A stretch of 64,000 nucleotides of DNA, taken from positions 4,489,198 to 4,553,197 of the forward strand of contig BCIX01000001.1 of the NCBI GenBank assembly GCA_001600095.1, given 5' to 3'. This document shows positions 34,253 through 47,043 of the stretch, piece after piece. Source of the stretch: Bullera alba. Taxonomy: Eukaryota > Basidiomycota > Tremellomycetes > Tremellales > Bulleraceae. The position numbers were made by a program, and so were the translations under genes. The first letter of the stretch is position 1. Every line of letters begins with the position of its first letter. The notes below the pieces were generated by a model. That model ran no database searches and was not told where the DNA came from. It was given only the letters and a program-made list of their open reading frames with translations.

Positions 34253-37200
34253 TCATACAGCGTTCAATTCTTGACATACCAATTGCGAGAAATCATCATC
34301 CTCCGTTTCCGCCTCACTCCGGCCTTCTTCTCCATCTGCAGCATCCGCTTCTTCATTCTCCTCAGCGTGAACGCCCTCCTCGACCTCAGGCGGCGATGAG
34401 GAGAGGGGCTGGGCCGAATCATCCCTCATCTTGCCTTTCCACTCGAACCTGTTCTCAGCGGGCACCTCGGCATCTCCGGGTCCTTCCAGGAGTAAAGGTT
34501 TCCGCCGCTTGGCATCTGGGATCTCACGACGCTCATCCGGTGATGGATCCTTGAACGTCTCCAAGGGCAAACTCTCCTCGTCTGCATAGCGAACTCGCTT
34601 CTTGCCAAGAGTTCCGGGCGCACTGGCCGTACTTGGCGTTGGGCTCACACTACGCCGTGGCCTTCAAATAGTCAGCGACCCTTCCCCGAGAGTATCTGTC
34701 ATCCTTCGTCACTGAGGGTAGCTCACCCTTCATCGTCTGTTCCGCCAAAAATACTGCTCCCGTCTCCGCCCGCCTCCTCGTCATCGTCATCGTCCCAGCC
34801 ATCCATGTCAATCTCGTCTTCATCAAAATCCAGCCCGTCAATCGCGTCCAAGCCCAATCCTCCATCGAGGTGGCCCGAGTCGTTGCCTTCTTCCCGCACG
34901 GCTGGCGTGTTGGAACCATTGGTCGACTTTGCGGAAACTACCCCAGGGTCTGGAAATGCCAGAAATTCCCGCTCGTCCTGTCGCGTCCACAAGGCAACAC
35001 TCTTCCAAAACCAATCCGTCCACAGAACCTGAATTCCAGCTTTCCTCGCTTGGCATACCTTCGATGTGCCCGTGTTGGCGGCGATGCAATGGGTCGTATC
35101 TGCTGTCAGATCAGGAACGGGCAGAGCGCCAAACGTCTCTGCGATCTGGAAGATCTCCGAGCTATGTGGACATCAACAACGCAGTATTGAAGCTGGAATG
35201 ATCGACTCACGCTTCGGGTACCTGGTCCCTTGGAATCATACCCGAAAATACTATCGTACAACCTTCGAACACCCTCGACTTGATGTCTGGTATGATTTGC
35301 TGGTCGAGTTTAGCATCTATACGGCAAAGATGGATCAGCATCACTCACCTCAACGTCGCAGGCCATGGGCAATCGAGCGCCGGGCTGCTTGTCCGATCTC
35401 GAGTTGTATGATCGATAGAAAGTCCCATGAATCTCAGTGAGGATCTGTAAGAGTGTCAGCTGCTTCTAATCTCGCAACCGGCATGAACTCACACCCGATA
35501 AGCGGTCGAGCTCGTAGTCATTGGGGTTCAGCAGTGGCTTTCTGTGTCTTACCGGCGACCCAGGCGGAGTCGTTGACTGCACCGAGGGTGCCGGTTCTGG
35601 GACATCCTTGTTGATGTTACCCAGTTCATTGACAGGATTGACCATACGATCTAAGCCCTTCTCGGTGTGCTCGACCTCTGTGGCTGCTTGACCGCCATCT
35701 TCCGAAATCTCATCCTCCTTCTCCAGCTCTGCTTGCATCTTCGCCAACGGCCGACTTTCGCTGACCTCGTCCATGAGTTTGACTCTGTCGACTAGGCTTT
35801 GGTCCTCTGGAGGCGTCTCTGGCGGCTGGGTAGATATACTTGACGCTGGGCTGGCCGGGTTGCTAGGCTTGGGACTGGTGGGTGCCGTAGATGCTGGGGT
35901 CGATACTGGCGGCAGGAAAGAACCGTTGATATCGCCGATCCCAAGGAAGAAGTCGTCTGTAGGACGACATCAGTAAATAAGGAGTCGTCCGGCTGGTAAG
36001 CCCGGCTGCCACTCACATGGAACCACTTTGACTAAATTGGGGATATCAGCCCAAACGTCGGACCTGTCGTCAATGACGACGACCATGCTTTGATCGGTAG
36101 GAAACAGTCTCTTGAGGTTCTTCGAGCTAAAGCCTGGTCAAGAAGTGAGCAGACATCATTAACATCGTGACCATCGGGCTCACTGCCACTTTCGTCTCTG
36201 CTGAGGATCCGACCGCCAAAGATCCTCTTGTCGGGGTCGATGACTTGACATATCGCATCGGCGTACGTCCTTGTGCCCATGGTGTAGACGTGCATTTCGT
36301 AAAGCTTGCTCATCTCGTCGAGGAAGACCTGAAGACCGGGTCTGTCAAGCAGGCGTCAGATACAGCTTCAAGGGGACTTGTGTCAACCCACCTCGGTTTG
36401 GTGTAGTAATACCTGTCAAATTCGGACTGAGTCTTGCCCTTTGCCTTCTTGGGAGGTTTGTATCCGGGCGGCAGGTCGTCCTGAAGTGTGAAGCGAGCGA
36501 CATCTCGGAGAGCGTCGGCGTTAGGATTTTTCTCCTTCATTTCGACAGAGGATGAGGCTCGAGGTGACGCCTGAGGCGTTGTCGATGGTCCTGCCCCAGA
36601 CCCATCCTTCTCTTTCCCTCCTGACTGGATCGCAGAGACCCCTTTCTTCTCCTCTACCTCATCACGCTCGATCTCAGCCATCCATTCACCGACGGTCGGG
36701 TCCACGGTGGTGTGTATAATAGTTTGATCCAGGTCGACGATCAATGTCAATTTCCGGCTCTTCAGAAGATCTTCCTTGATCTGATTCTCCAGCCGTTTAG
36801 CCTCGTTACTTGAGACTGTGACGCCGAGCGAGTCGTGAGACATCTCTATACCGCCGCCTTGCCTAGTGTTGCTCGTACCGGGTAGAGGTTCGGGTTCAGG
36901 GCGAGTGAGATAATCATCCCTGTTGAGCAATCTCAGTATCATCTGCGATGACAACCGCACAAAGCTGGAAGAAGAGACTCTACTCACTGAGTGATATCTG
37001 CGCCACAGATGCCGCACATGCCATGCAATTGCACAGGATGCGTACATGGCTGCTGGACCAGTATAGCCGGCTTCCTATGATACGTTAGTCAAACAATACA
37101 ATCCAGTGCCCTCGCCCATAACGCCCTTGGACAATTTCACTCACTTTGACATCTTGACATCGACCTTCGTACCCACTGCTACCCATTCATACCACTTGAC

Positions 37201-37515
37201 CACCTCCCCAGCGACGGCACTATCCCAAGTCCCCACCATGTCATTCTCCCGAACGTCATTTCGCAAATCATCCTCGGTTGGCGGCAGCCCCTTCTCCCGC
37301 CTGGCCAGGGCTTGTCGAGATGCGGTCGAGGTGAAAGAGTATTGGAAGAGTGGATCGCCCCGCTTGATGGTGGCACCAGCGCTAATAAGAAGCCGGGTGA
37401 TCGTCAAAGGGAATGGCAGCGTCGACGGCAGACTGAGCGGTGTAGCGTCGTCTGACATCGGGACCAGGATGGCGTGGCGTATCGCGTCCCGCGCTTGATT
37501 GCTATTGACACTCAA
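34253..37515 (-). CDS. FCP1: FCP1, RNA polymerase II CTD phosphatase
   Basis: Ten exons (37515-37145, 37074-36988, 36919-36392, 36341-36184, 36133-36017, 35956-35493, 35444-35349, 35299-35211, 35161-34727, 34661-34253) give 917 residues. Fcp1 removes phosphate from the Rpb1 CTD to recycle Pol II. The N-domain holds CTHPVQLHGMCGICGADIT. The FCPH domain has the DxDxT nucleophile motif in LIVDLDQTIIHTT, then YTMGTRTYADAI, RIFGGRILSRDES and the second Asp pair in VVVIDDRSDVW. The BRCT domain lies in residues ~640-740 (THCIAANTGTSKVCQARKAG, VLWTDWFWKSVALWTRQDE). The tail is acidic, ending in a KRVRYADEE-containing region, as in other Fcp1 proteins. The acceptor of the last intron is AAG. Confidence 0.95.
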
Positions 37516-37741
37516 CGATGCTGGACGAGGTACCTTCCCTGTTCAGCGACCATCCTCCCAAGTGACCATGTAACGAAACACAAGTATGTGGTGTAGTGTA
37601 CAGAGAAAGACAGCAGAAGAAACCAAAGTGACAACGAACGACGTCCCGTGACTTCCACCAAATCAGAGGTGATCGCGTGCAGCCAAACCCAACTCGACCC
37701 GTGGTGAGACTCTGCTCTACCAGCGACGATGATTCATGCAT

Positions 37742-39116
37742 CTAATCGCTATCATCTCCACTGCCATACCCACTCAACAGACTTGTGAGAGCAGGCTTCG
37801 ACGGCTGTTTCCTCTCCTTGAGTCGTCCTTCCTCTGCCTGCTTTCTCGCCATTTCCGCGTAGTATTTTAAGTTGTCTATCGTGTCCGCGCTGAAGATGCC
37901 AATGGGTCCGCTCGACTCGGTGCCATCATCCCCATTCCTAGCCTTCTTGCTCGGACGTGACGTCTCGGGCTCGGGAGACGGGGCCGATGCCTCGATGGGA
38001 TAGAAATCCTCCACGTCTCCGTCCTCCAGCGCCCGTAGCGTCTGAGCCGCTTCGACCAGGTTCTCATCGAGCATCCCGCCAATGGCCTCCTTGCCCATAT
38101 CCTCTATTCGCTTCGCCTCGATCGCTTTCTCCCCTGGGTTCGGGTCCTCAATAGCCCATCTGATGTCCAAAGTCAGAAATTACTTGAAAGAATATATCAC
38201 CATGACTCACCTGACGTTCAAAATCTCCTCCATATCCATACTCTGATTTGCCATCGCCTCTTTCGCAAAACTAGCCTGGTGCTCCGACTCGTACGTGACG
38301 AACGCGATACCTCGATTATACAGGATGTTCCCTGAAGTCACCATCAGCACAGAGAACAACCAGTGCAGGCCAGAACTCACACTTGATGATCTTGCCCCAT
38401 TCACCAAAGTGCCTCAGCAGCGTCTCCTGCGTTTGACTCTTGTCCGGACTTTCCTGCATTTTGGCGATATACAGCGTCCTGTTGACTCGGTTGAAGGAAC
38501 CTACACCGCCCATATCATCTCGATAGTCGGCATGCTTTTCTCTCCCAAAGCAGTCTCTAGAGTTATCCGGCAGATGGTCTGAGGCACGTAAGCGTCTGGC
38601 CTTCAAAGCAATATGAGAATCAGCACATACGGTTTGCGAGCGGTAATCGATGTAGGAAGTTACACTCATGTCTGAACGCCAAGTATCAGTCTACACTCAA
38701 CCACGAGGCACATTGACAACTACGTACCCGTAAGGACAACATCCTCTGGCGAAGAAGAGACAGATGTACTTGTTCGCAGTGGTGTCCGCCCGCGTGTATC
38801 CTGCGTCTCTGGAAATCACACATCTCGACTGCGATAACGTTTTACTGTCAGACGATCGTGAGCTTCAATGTCTTCATCGGCGTAGGTGTCTTAGCTCACT
38901 TCGATAGCGGATCCTCTTTGTCACCACCTGCCCATTTGTTGTACCAAACGTCTATAGCAAGCAAACTTCAGTATTCGTCTGTTGAGCTAGACGTTTCTGC
39001 TCACTGTATTCTTTTCCCGCCTGTGGACCCTCTGATTTGTCGATTTCTCCTGGGGCAACTTGCTTCCTAGCCGGTCTCAGTTTTCGCTTGGGCGCAGATG
39101 AGGATGAGTCTGCCAT
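37742..39116 (-). CDS. CWC2: CWC2, pre-mRNA splicing factor (RBM22-related)
   Basis: A multi-exon gene coding about 353 residues. Cwc2 is a Prp19-complex protein that contacts U6 snRNA at the spliceosome active centre. Order of parts: a basic N-terminus MADSSSSAPKRKLRPARK; EYNVWYNKWAGGD; the CCCH zinc finger (CLFFARGCCPYGHECNFLH); the signature DCFGREKHADYRDDMGGVGS; then an RRM (RTLYIAKM, RGIAFVTYESEHQASFAKEA) and a charged C-terminus. Most junctions were fixed by rebuilding the zinc finger and the RRM. Its start is 223 bp from that of SKI2 on the other strand. Confidence 0.92.
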
Positions 39117-39339
39117 GTTGCTCGACGGTATAGTCTAAGTTGAATAAGAAAGTGATAAGAGTACAAGAGGACACGCAAGAGGAAGACAGCAGCTTCGACG
39201 CTAAAACGGGACACCTGGAATCAGTTACGTAAACATTTTGAGGTACCATGATGATGCTGCCCTGCGATCTCCTCGATCTTAACGATGGCATCAAGAAATC
39301 AGTATCATACATCTGACGTCTAAAGTCTTGTTGACAGTC

Positions 39340-42300
39340 ATGAGCAGCGAGAATATGGAGGCTGGGTCCTCAACGGACACCAAAAGGTTTCTGGATCTTT
39401 TAGCGACAGCTGCACAGTCTACAGCATCGACATTAGGATCAGATGAACTCGCAAAATCACTAGGAATTGCCGATGTCCCAACCCGACAGCAAGCACTCGA
39501 CACCTTGGAAAGGGATCTGCTCGCTCCATTGAGGGATCTGAGTGGAAGTGACCTCTGGAGATGGCAAATGTAAGCAGTCGGCCAAGTACCATTCTTCCCA
39601 GCTGACCTTTAATGGCTAGACAGCCCCCGATCGATCTTCCGGCGCCCGAACTAACTCTCTCACCTCTCCCGCCAACTCACAACGTCCTTCCGACGCTCAA
39701 AGGCCTATCTGGGTCATTCACCAATTGGAGGGAAGCTCTTGCACCCAAGCCACCTGCTCATCCAGCTCTCTCGTCATCCACCTCAAGAGCTCCAGGGAGC
39801 CTGCAGAACTTTGTCAGAGGCAAAAGCAGTAATGCACCATTCCTGCCTGGAGGTCTGGAGCCAGAGCTGGCTCCCGGAGAGCGAATCCTTCGTGATGGAG
39901 AGGAAGCAGAGGAAGAAGAGGAGGAGGATGAAGAGGAGGGCTGGAAGACGAAAGCTCCAGGATTGCGTCGAGGTATCAAGCTCCAAGGAGGTGCGTCGGG
40001 TGGAGTTGTGAGATGTCAAAGTATTTCGCTGACTTCCCAGCAGCGGATGATTTCCTTGCGGAGATGCTGGGATCGCAAAATATTGCTGCCAAGGCCAAGA
40101 GACGGAGGAGGGATGGCGGTAGCTCTCCAACCTTGGAGGTCTCACGACTCGGTGACGAGGAGAGCGGTCTGGAACGTGCCCAGGAGAATGGCTCGTCGAT
40201 ACCCGGCAAGAAGAACGTCGATGATCTGCTACCCATCGGAGTAAGTGGAATCAGCCAGCCTTCTGGAGATCACAATAAGCTAACGGCGTATAGCGGCTGC
40301 CTGCCCCGCCGGCACCTAGGAAGCAGTTTCGAGCTTCGCCGAAGAAGGAGTGGGCTCACGTCGTGGACGTCAACCAGGAGCTTACGAATGTGAGTATCAG
40401 TGGGTGGAATCTGGGATGTCAAGGCTGACGAGAACAGTTCAACGAGCTTGTACCGGAAATGGCAAGAGAAGTGAGCTTCAAGTGATTGGTCGTCTTGAGC
40501 AAACGCTGACGACACACTGCAGTACCCGTTCACGCTGGACAACTTCCAAAAGGAAGCTGTGTATCGACTTGAAATGGGCGATAGCGTATTTGTCGCTGCC
40601 CATACCTCGGCGGGTAAGACAGTCGTGGCTGAATACGCCATTGCTCTCGCCGCGAAGCATATGACCAAGTGAGCGATATCGACGCGATACAGCGATAAGC
40701 GCTGACGTCTCAATCAGGGCTATATACACCTCACCTATCAAAGCGTTGTCAAACCAGAAGTTTAGAGATTTCAAAACCAGCTTTGACCCGTCGTCGGTCG
40801 GCATTCTCACTGGAGATGTGCAGATCAACGCCGAGGGAAGCTGCTTGATCGTGGGTTCAAAGCAGTATAACTTGTGATCAACACGCTGACGTGTGCAGAT
40901 GACGACCGAGATTCTGAGAAGTATGCTTTACAAAGGTGCAGATTTGATCCGCGATGTCGAGTTTGTTATTTTCGACGAAGTGCACTATGTGAACGACGCA
41001 GAGGTGTGTACGCTCTGGTCTTGTGAGTATGCTCGCTGATAGTGTCGCAGCGAGGAGTGGTCTGGGAGGAAGTCATCATCATGTTGCCTGAACACGTCAA
41101 CATCATACTCCTGTCGGCTACAGTGCCTAATACAAAGGAGTTTGCCGATTGGGTCGGGTATGTATCAGCTCCGCCGATCGCGAGGAGTAGCTGATATCGG
41201 TGCAGACGAACTAAGAAGAAGGACATCTATGTCATTTCCACGCCGATGAGACCGGTGCCATTGGAACATCACCTATGGGCAGGCAAAGAATTGCACAAGA
41301 TTGTCAATTCGAAATCGCAATTCTTAGGTGACGGGTGAGTAACAAAAGCACCTGGGATGACGTCGGACTGACGTCTCTTCAGATACAAGGCGGCGGGCGA
41401 GTCAACTCGCAGGAAGCAGGACAAGGAGCGAGAAGCTGCTGGTCTGCCCCCGGTGCAGCGAACTGGTGGAAGGGGTGGTGTTCCGACACGAGCCCTGCCT
41501 ACCGGCCGAGGCGCCCCTCGTACCAACATTGGCGCCGGAAGATCACATTCGAATCGAGGCGGTGGCATCAATGGTGCACCTACAGGCCCACCAGCCGGTG
41601 CGGTGCGCGGTCGAGGCGGTGGCTTTGGGCCTCCGTCTCGTGGCTTCCAGCTCGACCAGAATGTCTGGACACATCTCATCAACCATCTCAAGAAGAACAA
41701 ATTGTTGCCAGTTGTCAATTTCGTTTTCAGCAAGAAGAGGTGTGAAGAGTATGCCAATACCTTGCAGAATATGGATCTGTGTGATGCTAAGGAGAAGAGT
41801 GAGGTGCACATCACTTGGGAGCGGGCTCTGAACAGATTGAAGGGTAAGAGGGAAGCTACCGTACGAATCACTCAGCTGACCTCTATTGTCAGGATCCGAC
41901 AAGATATTGCCTCAGATAACAAGGATGAGGGAGCTTTTGGGTCGAGGTATCGGTATCCATCACGGTGGTCTGCTTCCTCTCGTCAAGGGTGAGGCAGCGT
42001 TTGGGCCATTGAATACGAATACACAAGTGACACCGCTGACATCATGACAGAGGTCGTTGAAATTTTGTTCTCCCGAGGACTGGTCAAGGTGCTTTTCGCG
42101 ACAGAGACGTTCGCTATGGTGAGTACTGTCAAGTATGAATGTTGGCTGGCACTGACCTTTGTCTCAAGGGAGTGAACATGCCTGCCAAGTCAGTCGTCTT
42201 CTCAGGTATCCGCAAACATGATGGGCACAACTTCAGAAATCTCTTGCCGGGCGAGTATACCCAAATGGCTGGTCGAGCCGGGCGAAGAGGTCTCGACACT

Positions 42301-44411
42301 ACCGGTACTGTGATTATCTTAAGCGGCGATGAACTGCCAACGGTGAGTTCCTAGATGGCACTTGTGTCGCGAATCTTGCTGAGCATCTATTGTTTAGCAA
42401 ATCGAGTTGCAAGAGATGATGCTTGGGACGCCGAACCGCCTGCAATCGCAATTCCGCTTGACATACAACATGATTCTCAACTTGCTGCGAGTGGAGGCTC
42501 TGCGAGTCGAAGAGATGATCAAGAGGAGTTTCTCGGAGAATGCCTCGCAGAAACTTGCACCGGAGCAGCAAAAGCAAATTGCACATGTGAGCTACACATC
42601 CTCTTGACTCCCATACTGAAGGTGATGCTAATGCAGCTGTGTAGACCGAGAAACAGCTCGCCCGCTTGCCCAAAGTTGATTGCGATACATGTCAAGGTGA
42701 TATTGAGCCATTCTACGATATATCCGCCGAGGTGCTTCGACTTCAGGCCCAGATGGTCAAAATGGCTTCATACGCCCCACAAGGCGGCAAGATCTTTGCG
42801 CCGAATCATGTCGTGGTCTTGCAGAATGGAGTGGGTTTATGTCCGATGGGAATGGATGGACGTAGCTGACTTTACCAGCACTTCCCCGGCAACTTGGCCG
42901 TGATACTTCGTAATGCGCCCAACATGGTGGTTGACGGCACGAAGGGTGACTCGAGGGCGTATCATGTGTTGGCCCTGGTCACCAAAAGGCAAAAAGCGGG
43001 CGACGAAGGTAAGCCAGAAGCATCATCCGCTTCGATAGCAATACTGACTGTTCAGATGTCAAAATGTCCGAGGTCCCACCCAGATGGCCCCCAGTCCTGC
43101 CAAAGGGACCCTTCGAAGACGCTACTTGGGAAGTGACTGCCGTCGAAGCGACCAGCATTGCTTTTGTCGTTGACCGCATCCTGAAGGTGAGGATGCGATG
43201 TTGCGTTTGTCGATACGGCTAGCGCTAACCTGGAAACCAAAGGTCGACTCTGTAGCACTGCTTGATAAGCGAGCCAAGACGCTTGCCGAGGCGGACAAGG
43301 TCACTCATGACCTGACGATCCTCCATGAGGAGTTGTCGGCGTTACCAGCGTTGCCGGAGATCGAGTGGACGAGGATGAGAGCCATTGAATTCCAAGACGT
43401 CCTCAAGCAACGTCTGCTCCTGAACGATCGAGTTGCGCGATTGACCTGCGTCAAATGCCCCGACTTTGACGAACACGTGAGTGGAGCTTTCTGTAAAATC
43501 GCCTGATAAGATATTGATGCTGTTTGGCCATGTAGTATGCGACTTTGCACGAAATCAAGACAGTCGAGGGCAACTTGCGACAACTCAAACTCGCCCTGTC
43601 GGACCAGAATCTGGAGCTACTGCCAGATTACGAATCGCGAGTTGAGGTGCTCGAGCAATTACAATTCATCGATGAGAATGCGACTGTCCTTCTCAAAGGT
43701 CGAGTCGCTTGCGAGGTGAGTGAAACATTGCATCTGTGACACCAGCTAATGGCACTATCAGATCAATTCCGCGCCTGAGCTGATCCTCACGGACCTCATC
43801 CTCGAAAACATCCTAGCGGAATACACTCCGCGAGAGGTGGTCGCCCTGTTGTCGATATTTGTCTTCGTCGAGAAGACCGATTCCCAGCCCCAGATCCCGG
43901 ACAAATTGGCGAATGGTCTCGAAGTGATCTACCGCATTGCAGACGACGTCGAGCGGGTACAGGATAAATGCTCGGTACAATACGACGAGTTCAAGGAGAA
44001 GTACAAGCCCGGCTTGGTCGAGGTGGTGTATGAATGGGCAGGTGGCATGGTGGGTATTTTCGCGAAAGCTTGCTCCATAGATCCTTTCGCTAACCCATCC
44101 AACAGCCGTTCAACGAGATTACCAACTTGACAGACGTGCCTGAAGGTACGATTGTCAGAGTCATCACTCGATTGGACGAAACATGTCGAGAGGTCAGAGA
44201 CGCCGCTCGAGTTATCGGCGATGCGGATCTATTCACCAAGATGGAGGAAGCTCAAGCGTTGATCAAGCGAGACAGTGAGTGTCCCGTGTTTGATACCGGG
44301 CAAATGCTGATTTTGATAAACCTCTAGTCGTCTTTGCTGCAAGTCTGGTAAGCGGCCTCGGCTCTTGGCTTGCTCTTTGACAACGCTGACAATGTCTCTC
44401 AGTATCTATAA
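39340..44411 (+). CDS. SKI2: SKI2, DExH RNA helicase of the Ski complex
   Basis: A multi-exon gene coding roughly 1,230 residues. Ski2 threads mRNA into the cytoplasmic exosome for 3'-5' decay. The N-terminal part contains an acidic run. The helicase core shows [10 protein letters not shown], Walker [20 protein letters not shown], the DEVH box ([12 protein letters not shown]), LLSATVPN, the RecA2 motifs [13 protein letters not shown] and [10 protein letters not shown]. The winged-helix, arch and ratchet regions follow, ending in DIVFAASLYL, the family C-terminus. Between RecA1 and RecA2 lies an Arg/Gly-rich segment (about 41460-41640; [15 protein letters not shown] and later RGRGGGFG). The stop lies 65 bp from the CMR1 stop on the opposite strand. 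Confidence 0.95.
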
Positions 44412-44476
44412 TCACGACCGACCGGCACTCAATGTAAATATATCAACCGATACAGGTACAACATCAAGATCATGCA

Positions 44477-46772
44477 TCACGGCGAGGCAGTCCATAATTG
44501 CACTCGACCACTAGTATTCCCTCCCAAGACATGATCGACCCTGTGTGGGTGACTGGCCGTTACTGCAGGCACAGCCGATACCCTGATCAATGGAATCAGC
44601 ATGGTCACAAAGGATATTATCCACTCTGCGCTCTACTTACCCGTCTGTCCAAAGTGACACGATCTTATCTCCTGTTGCGGCCACCACATCCAGCGTTCGT
44701 TTCATGTTACCGACCTGAGCTCATCCGTGAGCGGGACTTCCCTCGTGGATCGAATATCAGAAACTCACTGTGAAATGCGGCATATGGTCCATGTTGAGCG
44801 ACCACTGCGCTCGTAAAATGGTGAGCCACCGTCCTGTCTGACAGTTGTGTGGGATTTTGACATAAGGCTGGAAGTGAGTTGGTGCGAGGACCGCCTCTTT
44901 AGCTAGCGAATTTGGCTTGACATCCCAAACTGTAACGAGCCCAGTCAGCTTGCGCCATTATCACTAAAGAACGCAACATCGTGCACTCGGAGACTCACTT
45001 CTGAGCTTGTCGTCATAACTTGTTGTCAAGATGCGCCGCCCGCGAGGATCCCAATATGCCGCACTGCAACTTTTGCCATGTTGATAGCTTGCTCGTAATA
45101 GACCTTTATCCTTGTTCTTGGCAGACTTCGTGTGTTGATCTATCGATTCATATGGGATCGAGCTCGACGGGTGCGTGTTCACATGTGGAGCAGTCACCGA
45201 TTCGCCGTTCAGGTCCAAAGGGTCGTACTCGCTCTTGACTCCGTTGGATTTTTCGGGTTCAGAAGACAAGTACTCCGCCGCCTTGGGGGTCATCGCGGTG
45301 AGGTGGCGTGTGTCCCATATGCGAAGATGTTGATCGTTACCAGCTGTCAAGACGAGGTGTGGCATCGCAGCTGGAGGACAGTCAGCTCGTAAACCCTTCT
45401 TTCTTGGCTGACAATTTCTGCGACTCGAGCGGACGAACTCACGATTCACGCTGATGCCCCCGAGTTTGGCCGCTCTGCCTTCCTCCTGGACGACCCACCT
45501 CCGTCGAGACTCCTTGTCCTCACCTCGCCGCTTACCGGGCTCTCTGAAATCACAGTGGCTGATCCCACCATTCTTATCCGCAATCCAAGCTTCATTGCCA
45601 TTAGGCGTGAGATCGAAGTGAGTGATGAGCATGTCTTCGTCCGGAAGAGAGAACAGCTCTCTGGAATTGAGTGTCGCAAAGTCGATGTGTCGCAGAGAGC
45701 AGTCATAGGAAGAAGAGTAGAGCTAGGCAAAAGTCAGTCATGCTGGTCAAGGCTTTGGGTCTTACGCCAATAGGGGCCAACTTACTCCTGATCCAGAAAC
45801 AGGATCTATCTTCATGGCCGTGATGGAGCTCCTGGCGTGAGCCTGGACGTGCCAGATTTTGCCTTCCTCTTCTTCACCGTCATCGACAGCTGCCCCACTT
45901 GTGTCATCTTCATTTGTGACCTTTTCATCGCTCTGTCCTAAAGCGTCCCAGCTGCAACAGATTGTCAGCTGTCGAATCAGTATACAGGTATATGCTAACT
46001 CACATGCCTAGCATACCGTTCTTATCGCCTGCAAACACCAGAGTCTTGGTCTTCTCAGGATGGACCACCATACTGAACACTCGTTCGGACGTGACTTTGG
46101 CATTGGCTCGCAAGGTCATGCCCTTGAAAGCGGCTTTCAGACGCTGTACCTCCGCCGGTAGTGTTTCCTTATCTGTATAGTCATCCATGTCCGTCGAGTC
46201 TTCTTTGGGAGCAACCTTGGGATTTTCTAGACATGATATGTGCTTCAAGTACGGATCCTGAGCGATTGAATCTCGTCAGTGTAGATCTCATTGAGACTAA
46301 GCCAGGACCATCTCCAACGGGAGGGGGAAGTATCACTCACCAGCTCCTCTGCTGTATTTGGCGACGAATCTTCCACCATTTTATCCAGGTCCATGACCTG
46401 ATCCCTGATTTTCCGGTTCACGACTCTTATAATCTCCCTCTCCACCTCCTCTGCCTCTTCCCGTTTCTGAATCTCTTCTGCTGTGGCCTCTATGCCCGCC
46501 AATCGACCACTTCTCCGCCGGGGACCTTCATCTGCCTTGACAGCCGGCGCTTTTCTCTTCACGCCCGCCGGCTTCGTCTTCGGCTTTGCGAGCTTTGGCT
46601 GAGCGCCGGGGATCTTGGATGCGCCAGAGGGGTCGAGACCTAGAGAGTCGAGGAGCTCCCTGTTCTCCGCGATGGTCTTCTGTCGCTCCAGCTCGCTAGT
46701 CGCGACGTCAGCGCGTCCCGATTGTCGCCTAGAGGGACGAGAGGCTCACTAGTCATTGTCTTCGTCGTCCAT
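44477..46772 (-). CDS. CMR1: CMR1, WD-repeat DNA damage-binding protein (WDR76 family)
   Basis: A multi-exon gene of about 600 residues. Cmr1/WDR76 binds DNA and histones and gathers in protein quality-control foci under replication stress. The N-terminus YELERQKTIAENRELLDSLG matches the family start. A basic AT-hook-like stretch (GPRRRSGRLAG) and a coiled region follow. The WD region contains VFAGDKNGMLGMWD, SYDCSLR, EAWIADKNGGISHCD, LTAGNDQHLRIWDTRHL, SAAYWDPRGRRILTTSYDDKLR and VGNMKRTLDVVAATG. It closes with VLGGNTSGRVQLWT. The first intron separates MDDEDNDY from the rest. Convergent with SKI2. Confidence 0.92.
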
Positions 46773-47043
46773 AGTGCCGTGAGTAACCTGTTGTCAAGAA
46801 AACCGTTCACAATACCCCGAGATCCCAAGAGAGAGATGCGATCGAGAGGTCGAAAGACAAGAGTCGGTCGGTGAGTGCTCGAATCGGCAACATTGATTTT
46901 CGGCACATTCAGACGCGTCGATCGCGCTCATCGCAGGTCGATCGCTATTCGTGACGACCCGCTCGACCCATTATACATTGGATGGCACGCAGATGTCTAC
47001 GGTCGTCTCCCTGGACACATCACTTCATACCGAGACAACAGTC

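Noticed and set aside
40013..40393. Independent 126-residue gene within SKI2
   Set aside because: It is the continuation of SKI2 after an intron; the upstream frame joins it and the protein continues into the helicase core.
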